Shown in pieces: positions 1 to 8,610 of a stretch of DNA of 64,000 nt; within the stretch, counting starts at the first letter, position 1, and the number at the start of each line of letters is the position of its first letter. The stretch spans positions 54,436-118,435 of the forward strand of contig NZ_QYLP01000031.1 of the NCBI RefSeq assembly GCF_003614925.1, written 5' to 3'. The notes beneath the pieces were generated by a model, which saw only the letters and a program-made list of their open reading frames with translations, did no database searches and was not told the origin of the DNA. The stretch is from Arthrobacter celericrescens (GTDB lineage: Bacteria; Actinomycetota; Actinomycetes; Actinomycetales; Micrococcaceae). The translations under genes and the position numbers were made by a program.

Positions 1-1
1 C

Positions 2-961
2 GTCACGGTGGACACCGGGCACACCGTCGTGACTCGAGGCCGACTCACCCGCGAACTGTTGTATGTGAGCATGACCCGGGGACGGGCAGGCAACCGCGCC
101 TACGTCAGCGAGAACGACCCGCTGGACGATGAAACCTTGGAACCCGCGTCGCGTGCTTCTTGGCGCCAGATTCTTGGCGAGGTCCTTGCAGCTGAAGGTG
201 CTGAACGCACTGCCCACGAAGTCCGCGAAGCCGAGCAGTCCAAGACGGACAGTTTGGAGCGGCTCTGCGCCGAGTACGACTACCTCGCGCAGACCGCCGC
301 ATCGGAGGATCTCGCTCGGCTCGTGAACGCCCAGTCACCTGGGAAGACCTCAGAACTTCAGGAATCACCTTCGTGGGGCGCCGCCGTGGCGGCCTGGCGC
401 CGCGCCGCTGCCGTCAGCCGCCCGAGTGCGCGGCGTGTTGTGCTCAGCGGCTTGAAAACGAATGCTGGCGCCCGCGACTTGGCGGCCGTCGTCCATTCCC
501 GTCTCCGGCAGTTCCTAGCGACGATGCCGACCGCCGGAATAGATGCGCTGACCGAACCAATCCACACTGCCCGCCACGATCTCGCCAGCGTTATCAGCCA
601 GGTACGGGCACGGATGCAAGACAGGACGGAGCGCATCACCCGATCCGCCATCGCGTGGGGCGCCGAGTGGAAGCGAAACCTTCTGGAAGCCTTGGGTCCC
701 AACGTCCTGCCGGAGAATGCAATGGACGTCATCCATAAGGCCGCCGTCTACAGGGACAAGTGGGGTATCGACGATTCGGTCCTTCCATTCGGACCAGTTC
801 CGGCCTCGCACGAATGGGAACAACTTGAGCAGCGGGCAACCATGATCGGACTGATTGATCAAACCGCTCTCTCGTCCGCCGGCCAACTGCAGGCTCCAAC
901 GTGGACTAGCGACCTGGTGGCCTCGGAACAACGCCTTATCAATGTCGGTTGGCAACTCTAA
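2..961 (+). CDS. MobF/TraA-type relaxase-helicase, C-terminal part (5' end cut by window)
   Basis: The frame is open from base 2 and runs into the window from upstream. Its first residues, TVDTGHTVV, followed by LLYVSMTRGRAGN, match the late helicase motifs (V and VI) of the UvrD/TraA-like helicase domain found C-terminally in MobF relaxases. These enzymes nick oriT, stay bound to the 5' end and unwind the strand to be transferred. The remaining roughly 285 residues form an Arg/Ala-rich, probably helical tail of the sort seen in these proteins. The N-terminal relaxase domain with its catalytic tyrosines, and oriT, must lie upstream. The gene is on the opposite strand to the T4SS genes. The next gene starts 20 bases downstream, suggesting co-transcription. 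Confidence 0.8.
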   Translation, partial: VTVDTGHTVVTRGRLTRELLYVSMTRGRAGNRAYVSENDPLDDETLEPASRASWRQILGEVLAAEGAERTAHEVREAEQSKTDSLERLCAEYDYLAQTAASEDLARLVNAQSPGKTSELQESPSWGAAVAAWRRAAAVSRPSARRVVLSGLKTNAGARDLAAVVHSRLRQFLATMPTAGIDALTEPIHTARHDLASVISQVRARMQDRTERITRSAIAWGAEWKRNLLEALGPNVLPENAMDVIHKAAVYRDKWGIDDSVLPFGPVPASHEWEQLEQRATMIGLIDQTALSSAGQLQAPTWTSDLVASEQRLINVGWQL

Positions 962-981
962 ACTGGGCAGAGGGGCAATCC

Positions 982-1566
982 ATGGATAAGAACCCAGTTC
1001 TGAAACCGAAGCTTGTGACACCCACGCTGATCCTAAGCAGCCTGGCAATTCTGATGTGCTCGGTTTTCCTCGCAGCAATTGCAACCTCAACCGAATCTCC
1101 CCCAATGTTTCTATTGCTAACGGTCGCGGCTTTCCTTCTCGCCGCTGCAGTCGCCGCGGTCTGGTTCGCCCGGAGCCGCAAGCGCCAAGAATGGACGGCA
1201 GCCGCAAACGAAAAGTGGATCCACCTGGAGAGGGTGAAGCAAACCAGCGGGACCACGACAGAAGTCACCGTCCTGAGCGTCGATGCCCTTGAACCGACAG
1301 GATCGTGGATCACCATCAAGTGGAACCGATTCAATCACGTCCAGCGCGCCTGGCTCGAAGCGCTGCATGACCCGATCTGGCCTGGATCGGTCCTGTTGAT
1401 ATCGCCCGACCCCACACAAGTGAGACCCGGAGCTCCATGGCCGCCAACGTATTACATACAGGCATCAAGGTGTCTTGCTTGGGCACCAAGTCGAGGCAGC
1501 CCAAACGTTCAGTCAGACAGGGGTCACCTACCCACGGAGCAAGTAGCAAGCGAATCACAGCCTTAG
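982..1566 (+). CDS. Small membrane protein downstream of relaxase, unknown function
   Basis: I do not recognise a family. The 194-residue protein has two hydrophobic segments near its N-terminus (about residues 14-36 and 44-63), then basic residues (ARSRKRQ) and a soluble domain of about 125 residues predicted to lie in the cytoplasm. The ATG at 982 is chosen because it is preceded by a good ribosome site (AGAGGGG, 6-7 bases upstream); a TTG at 949 overlapping the relaxase stop is possible. Its position right after the relaxase suggests a role linked to conjugation, but this is only context. It ends 9 bases before the convergent OLD-type gene. Confidence 0.6.
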   Translation: MDKNPVLKPKLVTPTLILSSLAILMCSVFLAAIATSTESPPMFLLLTVAAFLLAAAVAAVWFARSRKRQEWTAAANEKWIHLERVKQTSGTTTEVTVLSVDALEPTGSWITIKWNRFNHVQRAWLEALHDPIWPGSVLLISPDPTQVRPGAPWPPTYYIQASRCLAWAPSRGSPNVQSDRGHLPTEQVASESQP

Positions 1567-1574
1567 CCAATTCG

Positions 1575-3515
1575 TTAAGTTCTTGCGGATTCACTCTCTG
1601 CACCGACGGCCTTCAAAAGCCTGCGATGCAAAAGTCGAAGCTGCTTCGCACCTGCTGAGCTGGGTCGGGCTTTGTCGTTCTCTACCAGCCAATTCGCGAC
1701 CGCAACTTTAGATGGCGCCTTCAATCCTTGTTCAGTTATCCAGCCGTCAAGTTGCTTCGCCCATGACTGTTTGGTCGGATCTTCGAGCGTGGGAAGGCTC
1801 GGGACCGCTGTTCCTGTATTGCATTCGCCCAGGGGGGCGGTCAACGCCTCAAGATAGGCGATGGGCTCGAGCACATTCTCGATCCCAGGAACGTCGAGAC
1901 GAACGATCAGCGTCTCTGAAACCCCAGCTCTGACGAGTCCCTTCTGTAACTCATCTCCGCCACCGTCCCCATCAAGGAGGTAGGCCACCTTGGCACCCTC
2001 GAGATCAAGCTTCGAATAGAAGTCCTTCGGCACCTCAGACAAGCCCGGGGCCACTTGATATGGGAGCGATTCCATTGCAATTGCGGTACGCAATAATGTC
2101 GGCAGCAGGATCATTTCGGTGGCGCCCTCAGCAAGGACGACACAGCGCGCAGGGGTGAATGCGGCCGCGGCCGCCCCCATCGCAAGCATTAAGGGAGAGT
2201 ATCCTGCAGCCCCTTGCCAGAAACTATTCCTAATGTCGCTGACCTGAAGATTGTCCTTACGCGGAACCACTGATCGAATCCCGGACCCGAGATCCGGAGG
2301 AAGGCAGGCCGGGCTATGGGTCGTGTACACGACCTTGACGGCCTGTTCCTGAGTCACAAACATGTTGACTAGGTCAGCCTGAGCGTCGATGTGAAGGTGA
2401 TTCTCAGCCTCGTCGATCAGCAGAATTGGCGGACGCTCCGTGCCATGTACCTTGAGAAAGGCGATTAGGGCAACGAACATCCTGAGCCCCGCGCTACGCT
2501 CGTCGAACACGGTGATGTTGTCGCCGTCCTCCCAGATGACGATACGAAGGTAGGAGCCGTCAACACTGAAGCGAACCGATAGGCGCGATTGCCTCCAAGC
2601 CTCCTCGAACAGCGTGTCGAGCCTCTTGTTCGCTTGGGCGATCGCGGTGTCCCGTCGAGCAATATCCCCGCTCTGGACATGCTGGACGATCGCGGCCAGG
2701 TCAAGTTGACCCACGCCGGCCAAGTTTTGCAGCGCGGGCGGCACATTCGCCAGCAAGTCATCACCGAGCACGTAAGAAGAATGGATCGTTCGATCGTTTT
2801 CATCAAACATCAAGAGATCCGGAGCGCGGCGCCAGAGTACAGAACGCACCCTTGGCGCAGGATCCTCACGTTCCATCCATTCAATGACGGCAACGAGACC
2901 TTCTCGAAGTGCTCGAGCCCTTGAAACATCGAGAATCGCAGACAGCAGGGAACTAGCTCGCTCACCCAGATCGGAGTCTTCTCCAGAATGCGAACCGACC
3001 AGAATCGCATCGATATCATCAACCAGATTGGCCAGTTCCGAGGGAAAGTCAGCGTCGAAGTCCGGATCGCCGTACCTAGTGTTCGGATCGACCCAGCCCG
3101 CCAGGTCTTTTGAACTCGCGCCGCGGCGGAGCTGTTTAACCGCCTGCGTTAGCGGCGCCCGAGCCTTCCTTGGCAATGGCTGAAGTCCCACGGCGACCGT
3201 GCCGCCCTGAGCCTTGCGGCCGACTGTCATTGTCTGTGGGGGCTCATCGAGCATGAGATCCGCGACCGATTTCCGGTCCTGGTCATCGAGGATGTACTTT
3301 AATGACACGACCGTTGCGTCATCAGCAACCTGACTGCCTCGCGCTCTCTGGGGGATCAGTACTGGCGCATCTGAACCGGCATGAGCAAGAGCTTTGAGCA
3401 GGGTGGTCTTGCCTGCCTCGTTAGGGCCAACGATGGCGATAACTTTGCTGTCGAGGTTGATCTTGGCATCGACAAGTCGACCATAGCCCTTGATATACGC
3501 GCTAGTCAATCTCAT
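1575..3515 (-). CDS. OLD-family ATP-dependent endonuclease (ABC-type ATPase + TOPRIM)
   Basis: The 646-residue protein has an N-terminal ABC-type ATPase: Walker A GPNEAGKTT (about residues 30-38), a signature-like ERSAGLRMF (about 340), Walker B ILLIDEAENHLH (about 365-376) and YTTHSP with the switch histidine (about 400). A TOPRIM nuclease-like region follows: AEG (about 463) and DGDGGGDE (about 516). This is the OLD architecture, whose characterised members are nucleases acting against phage or foreign DNA. The start at 3515 gives the 4-base ATGA overlap with the upstream metalloprotease gene and has GGGGG just upstream; an ATG at 3527 is the alternative. It is the last gene of the hsdM-hsdS-hsdR-ygjP operon, so it is probably translated with them. 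No UvrD-like helicase partner (as in Gabija) is adjacent. Substrate and trigger are unknown. Confidence 0.82.
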   Translation of the reverse strand: MRLTSAYIKGYGRLVDAKINLDSKVIAIVGPNEAGKTTLLKALAHAGSDAPVLIPQRARGSQVADDATVVSLKYILDDQDRKSVADLMLDEPPQTMTVGRKAQGGTVAVGLQPLPRKARAPLTQAVKQLRRGASSKDLAGWVDPNTRYGDPDFDADFPSELANLVDDIDAILVGSHSGEDSDLGERASSLLSAILDVSRARALREGLVAVIEWMEREDPAPRVRSVLWRRAPDLLMFDENDRTIHSSYVLGDDLLANVPPALQNLAGVGQLDLAAIVQHVQSGDIARRDTAIAQANKRLDTLFEEAWRQSRLSVRFSVDGSYLRIVIWEDGDNITVFDERSAGLRMFVALIAFLKVHGTERPPILLIDEAENHLHIDAQADLVNMFVTQEQAVKVVYTTHSPACLPPDLGSGIRSVVPRKDNLQVSDIRNSFWQGAAGYSPLMLAMGAAAAAFTPARCVVLAEGATEMILLPTLLRTAIAMESLPYQVAPGLSEVPKDFYSKLDLEGAKVAYLLDGDGGGDELQKGLVRAGVSETLIVRLDVPGIENVLEPIAYLEALTAPLGECNTGTAVPSLPTLEDPTKQSWAKQLDGWITEQGLKAPSKVAVANWLVENDKARPSSAGAKQLRLLHRRLLKAVGAESESART

Positions 3516-4240
3516 TGATGCCCCCAATCTTCAGATCGAAGCGGCGCCGAGTTCAGCTCGTCACGCCTCGCCCGCCAGTCCGGCAGGAACTTGTCCATCA
3601 GTTCGTTAAACGCATCATCGTGGGCCCGCTGCAGATAGTGAGTCATCTCGTGGACCACGATGTACTCCAGGCAGCGCGGGTGCTTCTTGGCCAGTTCTAG
3701 ATTCAGCCAGATGTGTCCGGACTCCCGGTTGCACGTACCCCATTTTGTCTTCATTCGACGGACGGTCCACTTGGGCACCTGCCGGCCAATAACAGGCTCC
3801 CATTTGGCGATAAGTTCGGGGATCGCGTCCTTGAGTTGCTGGCGATACCAGCGTTCCAATGCTGCTAATCGCTGTTCTGGTGTGCTCTCGGCGCGGGTCG
3901 ATAACCGAAGGCGTGCACCTGCGGTTGCGAAGGTAGTCCGACCTTTGGATTCGACAATCTGGAGCCGATAACGTCTCCCCCAAACAAAGTGGGATTCACC
4001 TGCAACCATCTCGCGCTCGGTCTGGCGTACGGCGCTCCTCAGCTGCTCACGTTGCTTCTTGATCCACGGCAGGCGTTGCACGACAGCCAGGCGGATGGCG
4101 TCATCGTCTAGGCGCTCTGGGGCAGCTACGCGGACGCGGCCAAGAGGAGGGTAGACGGCGATGTGCAGGTTCTTGATGTTCTTGTAGATAACGTCGACGT
4201 CGATGCCGGAAACCGTGAGGTAAGGGCTAGCGGTACTCAT
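3512..4240 (-). CDS. YgjP/SprT-like zinc metallopeptidase (M48-type, DUF45)
   Basis: The 242-residue protein contains VVHEMTHYLQRAHDDAF. The HExxH zinc site is at residues 197-201 and a third histidine at 207, as in the YgjP/DUF45 family, which also has the conserved KTKWGTC stretch seen here at about 164-170. Family members are frequently encoded beside hsdR in type I restriction loci, and that is the arrangement here. The start overlaps the end of hsdR by 14 bases and the stop overlaps the OLD gene by 4, so it is tightly coupled to both. A role in controlling or processing restriction subunits is a reasonable guess but is not shown by the sequence. Confidence 0.85.
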   Translation of the reverse strand: MSTASPYLTVSGIDVDVIYKNIKNLHIAVYPPLGRVRVAAPERLDDDAIRLAVVQRLPWIKKQREQLRSAVRQTEREMVAGESHFVWGRRYRLQIVESKGRTTFATAGARLRLSTRAESTPEQRLAALERWYRQQLKDAIPELIAKWEPVIGRQVPKWTVRRMKTKWGTCNRESGHIWLNLELAKKHPRCLEYIVVHEMTHYLQRAHDDAFNELMDKFLPDWRARRDELNSAPLRSEDWGHQ

Positions 4241-7200
4241 TGCGTGCCTTTACCAAATCAAAGAGCTCGTCGAACCGGTCGAAGCCATCCGGCAGCACTT
4301 GCTTGATGGCCCGGGCGACGACCTTCTCTTTCATCTTGTTGCCAACCCAGTCGTGCGGCTTGCTGAGTCGAACGGCGGTGTCGACCTGAACCGGTGTGGC
4401 TGGATCTGTCCAGCCGAAATCGACGATGGCTCGCTGAGCTCCGTTGACGGCCCACTCAGGGTAGACAGTGTCGGATTCTTTTGAACCGACTTTCTTCGCG
4501 TGAGCAATGAGCCGCTCGAGATATGCCTTGTAGTCCAAGGCACCCTGGCGTCGCTGCTCAATGATGGCATCGAGCAAACTAGACATGCTGTCGTAGTACT
4601 TCGGATTCATCGCGTGCTCGTCGACGATGACCTTGCGGATGTTGTTGGCGATGGTCTCGGCCACGGCCACGGGGTCCTTCTTGATCCCAGCCGGGAGCTT
4701 GTCGATCGCACCAGCGCCTTCCTGGACGATCAGCTGGACGAGGCCCACGTTCTGGAAGTCAGCGACCAGTTCGGAGCCATCGGCATGGATGTAGGTGTCG
4801 AGGAGGAACCGCATGCCGGCTTCGTATTGTTTGAAGTCAACGTTTTCGCCGGCACCGAGTTTTACCTCGTCACGGACGGCAGCGTAGTGGGCGACTTCTT
4901 TGCTGATTGCCGATGCTTCTGCATCTGAGTAGCCGGCCTCCGCCATGTCGTTGGCGATGGCTGCGTAGCTACGGGTGAGACCAGCAACCGACTTGTAGAG
5001 CTCGACACGTTTGGCTTCGTTGTGTTTGATCTGCTCGGCATTGCCCTGGTCAATAGCGCAGAAGTAGTGCTGGTACTGAAGCGTTCCCTTCGGAGGCTCC
5101 ACTGCTTCACAGAGCGCCCGGATTCGCTCAAGGGCTTCCTCAAGATCTTCGCGGGCCTGCTGGACACGGTCCTTCAGCAGCCCGTCGATGTCGTTCTTTT
5201 CGTAGCCGTCGAGCGCGCCGGAGGTGTAGTCCGTGATGGCGTCTTCGAGAGAGTTGAAGAGGTCCTGGTAGTCGACGATGTAGCCGTAGTCTTTGTCGTC
5301 ACCATCGAGGCGGTTGACGCGGCAAATGGCTTGGAAAAGGCCGTGATCGCGCATGGACTTGTCGATGTACAAGTACGTCGCCGACGGCGCGTCAAAACCC
5401 GTCAGGAGCTTGTCGACCACGATGAGCAGGCGCATCTGGCCCGGTTCCTTGATGAATCGTTCCTTGACGTCTTTTTCGAACTGTTCGATCTTTGCCACGG
5501 CCTGGTCGGCCGGTTCGTCGTAGTGGTCTGACAGCATTTGCCGGTAGATGTCGTACTGGCGCAGCTTCTCGGTGGCTCCGTGGCCCGAGTCCTCCTTGGA
5601 GATATCGCCGGCCTGCGGGTTGTAGCTGGTGACAATGGCGCATTTGCCCTTGAACCCGGCCTGGCGGAACATCTCGTAGAACTTGCAGGCCTGGTAGATG
5701 CTGGCGCTGACAAGCATGGCGTTGCCGCGCCCGTCCATCAGACGGGGCTTGGTTTCCATATCGAGCAAAATGTCATTGACGATCTGCTTGGCGCGCGGTT
5801 CGGAGCTGACCACTTTTTGCATGGTGCCCCAACGCTTCTTCAGTTCGGCCTTAGACAGATCCGTCATGCCCTTGGTCTTGGCATCGAACCACTGATCGAT
5901 CTTTGCAGGCGAGGTCAGGTCTTGGTCGATATTGCGGGCCTCGTAGCGAAGGTCCAGGACGACACCGTCATCTACGGCTTCGTTGAATTTGTACGTGTGG
6001 ATGAAGCTACCGAACGTCTCAATACTTGTTGCCTTGTCCGCTTTTAGCAGCGGCGTGCCCGTGAACCCGATAAACATGGCACCTGGCAGCAGTTGCTTCA
6101 TGGCCTTGTGCATCTTGCCAGATTGGGTGCGGTGAGCCTCGTCGACAAAGACGAACAGATTGCCCTTGGCAGAGAACCCGGCCGGGATCTTGGAATTGAG
6201 CTCGGCAATGAAGTCACCCTCGGCCTCGTCCTGGGCCGCGTCATCGTCGCTGCCACGGAACTTATGGACAAGAGAACAGACCAGCCACGGGTCATGGCTG
6301 TTCAAGACGCCGATCAGGTCGGCTCCCGACGTGGTTCGGTAGATGTCTTCGTTGACTCCGGCGAAGACATTCTTTATCTGGTCATCGAGTTCGGTGCGGT
6401 CGGTGATAATCAGAACGCGAGCTTGCTTGTCGCCTTGCGTCTGGTGTTCGCGGATCCATTTGGCCAGCCATACCATGGTCAGCGACTTGCCCGAACCCTG
6501 CGTATGCCAGATGATGCCGCCCTCACGCTTAGCGATGCGGTCCTGAGATGCTTTGACGCCAAAGAACTGGTTGTGGCGACATGTCTTCTTTGTTCCGGCG
6601 TCGAAGACCATGAAGTCGTGGATGATTTCGAGGAATCGTTCCTTTGAGCACATTTGCACCAGGGCGCGGTCCAGTGGCTCCTGAATGTCGGACGGCTCTT
6701 TCCATTCGAGCCAGTACTTCTCCGGAGTGTCAATCACGCCATAGCGAAGGCCTTCGACGTCGTTGCCGGCCATCACCAACTGCACCGTAGTGAAGAACGG
6801 GCGGATAAAGTCCTTCTTCTGATTGCCGATGTTCTGGCGGATGCCCTCAGAAACGGCCACTTTGGAACGCTTGAGTTCGATGACTCCCAGCGCCAAACCA
6901 TTGATATACAGGACGACGTCAGGGCGTTTAGAGTGCTCACCCTTGATAGATACTTCCTCGGCTACCACAAAATGGTTGGCCTCGGGACTGTGCCAGTCAA
7001 CCAACCAGACTGTCTCAGTCTGCTCTCCGATTCCAGGCCGGACCTTCACGCCATAGCGCAGCAGGTCGTAGACCTCTCGGTTCGCTTCGTACAACTTGCG
7101 GCCGCCACCAAGGGAAGCCGACTTCTTCAGTTGTTCAATCGCCCTGTTGGACAGGTTGCTGTCGTAGCCACGGGCCAGGAGGTTCTGCTCGAGCAGGCTG

Positions 7201-7325
7201 GTCTCTATGTGCGAGTTATCTGGGCGCTGCTCCCAGCTACCGGCATACTCGTAGCCAAGCTGCTCCTCAAACAGCTCGACCACTCGCTCCTGCGTCCTAC
7301 GTTCAATCTGTCCAACGGTACTCAT
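4227..7325 (-). CDS. hsdR: Type I restriction enzyme, R (restriction/translocase) subunit
   Basis: The 1032-residue protein has the standard HsdR layout. The N-terminal nuclease domain carries D136 and the E150-L-K152 triad of PD-(D/E)XK type. The superfamily 2 translocase has Walker A TQGSGKS (275-281), VDEAHRTQ (394-401) and FTGTP (421-425). A long helical C-terminal region binds the methylase core. It cleaves unmodified DNA after ATP-driven translocation, in complex with HsdM and HsdS. All catalytic residues are present and the length is normal, so it looks functional. It lies 37 bases downstream of hsdS and overlaps the YgjP gene, as one operon. Confidence 0.96.
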   Translation of the reverse strand: MSTVGQIERRTQERVVELFEEQLGYEYAGSWEQRPDNSHIETSLLEQNLLARGYDSNLSNRAIEQLKKSASLGGGRKLYEANREVYDLLRYGVKVRPGIGEQTETVWLVDWHSPEANHFVVAEEVSIKGEHSKRPDVVLYINGLALGVIELKRSKVAVSEGIRQNIGNQKKDFIRPFFTTVQLVMAGNDVEGLRYGVIDTPEKYWLEWKEPSDIQEPLDRALVQMCSKERFLEIIHDFMVFDAGTKKTCRHNQFFGVKASQDRIAKREGGIIWHTQGSGKSLTMVWLAKWIREHQTQGDKQARVLIITDRTELDDQIKNVFAGVNEDIYRTTSGADLIGVLNSHDPWLVCSLVHKFRGSDDDAAQDEAEGDFIAELNSKIPAGFSAKGNLFVFVDEAHRTQSGKMHKAMKQLLPGAMFIGFTGTPLLKADKATSIETFGSFIHTYKFNEAVDDGVVLDLRYEARNIDQDLTSPAKIDQWFDAKTKGMTDLSKAELKKRWGTMQKVVSSEPRAKQIVNDILLDMETKPRLMDGRGNAMLVSASIYQACKFYEMFRQAGFKGKCAIVTSYNPQAGDISKEDSGHGATEKLRQYDIYRQMLSDHYDEPADQAVAKIEQFEKDVKERFIKEPGQMRLLIVVDKLLTGFDAPSATYLYIDKSMRDHGLFQAICRVNRLDGDDKDYGYIVDYQDLFNSLEDAITDYTSGALDGYEKNDIDGLLKDRVQQAREDLEEALERIRALCEAVEPPKGTLQYQHYFCAIDQGNAEQIKHNEAKRVELYKSVAGLTRSYAAIANDMAEAGYSDAEASAISKEVAHYAAVRDEVKLGAGENVDFKQYEAGMRFLLDTYIHADGSELVADFQNVGLVQLIVQEGAGAIDKLPAGIKKDPVAVAETIANNIRKVIVDEHAMNPKYYDSMSSLLDAIIEQRRQGALDYKAYLERLIAHAKKVGSKESDTVYPEWAVNGAQRAIVDFGWTDPATPVQVDTAVRLSKPHDWVGNKMKEKVVARAIKQVLPDGFDRFDELFDLVKARNEYR

Positions 7326-7362
7326 GATTCATGCCCCCAAAAAGTATGTTCAATATCCTGCC

Positions 7363-8610
7363 TCATGACGAGGCCTCCACAGGCTGCAATCGCGTGCGGC
7401 CAGTCAGGAGTTCCTGCATCATTCCTTGCTTGAGTGACTGTGCTTTGGAGAGCCGAGCACGCAATGCCCCTAGCTCTGCATCAGCGTCATAAAGTGTCTT
7501 GACGATGGCATGCTGTTCCTCCAACGTTGGGGGCACATCCAGAACAAGGCCTACGAGGTCCCGCTGATACAGGTGGGAAATAGTCGATCCCGCAGTAAGC
7601 CTTGATAGGAATTCGTCAAAACTCCTGGAGCGGAGCATGTAGTAGAGGAAGTGTGAGTCATACGCCTTCTTGGTGGGCCGAATCACAAAGACGCCGCTAT
7701 TTAGTGTGCATGGGCCAGGCAGTTCATCAACGAAGGCAGTTTTACCAATTGTGCCATCCTTCGTCAGGAGTACATCACCCTCGCGCAGTTGTATTCCAGA
7801 ATCCTGGTCATAGCGCCACCGGTCGACAAACGGCGTACGACTCCAGTCAACTCGCCCATCCGAGAACTCCGTCCCTCCTACTAGCCGATGCTCACCGTCG
7901 AACCTATATTCGTCGGCAGTAAGTCCTTGCCATCCGATTCGTGCCCTTAAGGTTGAATTTGAAGCAACGTGCAGCGATGTCCAGTCTCCCGAGAATCCGG
8001 GCAATCGTGTCTGACCGGTAAGGAGTTGCTGCATCATTCCTTGCTTGATTGAGCGCTTCTTCGAAATTAGGCGCTCCAATCCGGACGCAAGAGCATCTAT
8101 GTCGTCCAGAGCATCAGCAATACGAGCCTGTTCCTTCCTTGCAATTATTGGAATCTCGAAATCACGTACTTGTTCCAGCGAAAGGTTTGCTTGGGCCGCT
8201 TGAACGTTTATTTCGACAATTCGCCGCTGAACCATGCTGCCTCGCAGCTGCCAAAGCAAGTATCTGGAACAGACGTTATTGCGTTTTGAGGGTCGAATGA
8301 TAGCAAAAGCCTGATTTGTGTTCGCCGGTAGCCATTCGGGCTTGACGACTGTCGTTCGTCCAAGTGCGCCAGCGATAGAGAAAAGGATGTCTCCAGTCTG
8401 GAGTTGCGATCTACGAAGGAGTCCATGTGTTTCGTAGTCGATGAAGGCTTCCTTGCCCGCAATGAACTCGCCGTCGGACGCAATGGTTTCGACTTTGATA
8501 AACGTAACGCCACGTGCTACGAACGGGCGCCCAAGGGAAGTCGGCGTTGTTCCCTTGGTGACGAGATCGCTAAGCTGCCGAACTGGCCTCAATACAACAT
8601 TGCCAATCAC
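7363..8610 (-). CDS. hsdS: Type I restriction enzyme, S (specificity) subunit
   Basis: The 415-residue protein has two target-recognition domains, about residues 10-170 and 210-380, each followed by a matching conserved helix. SIKQGMMQQLLTGQTRL lies at about 187-203 and SLKQGMMQELLTGRTRL at about 392-408. This internal repeat is diagnostic of HsdS, where the helices set the spacing between the two half-sites. The start is GTG at 8610, giving a 4-base GTGA overlap with hsdM. Both recognition domains look complete. The recognised sequence cannot be read from the protein by eye. Confidence 0.95.
   Translation of the reverse strand: MIGNVVLRPVRQLSDLVTKGTTPTSLGRPFVARGVTFIKVETIASDGEFIAGKEAFIDYETHGLLRRSQLQTGDILFSIAGALGRTTVVKPEWLPANTNQAFAIIRPSKRNNVCSRYLLWQLRGSMVQRRIVEINVQAAQANLSLEQVRDFEIPIIARKEQARIADALDDIDALASGLERLISKKRSIKQGMMQQLLTGQTRLPGFSGDWTSLHVASNSTLRARIGWQGLTADEYRFDGEHRLVGGTEFSDGRVDWSRTPFVDRWRYDQDSGIQLREGDVLLTKDGTIGKTAFVDELPGPCTLNSGVFVIRPTKKAYDSHFLYYMLRSRSFDEFLSRLTAGSTISHLYQRDLVGLVLDVPPTLEEQHAIVKTLYDADAELGALRARLSKAQSLKQGMMQELLTGRTRLQPVEASS

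Noticed and set aside
1575..3515. Gabija-type system
   Set aside because: Gabija needs a UvrD-like helicase gene next to the OLD protein. Here the neighbour is a metalloprotease and an RM operon.
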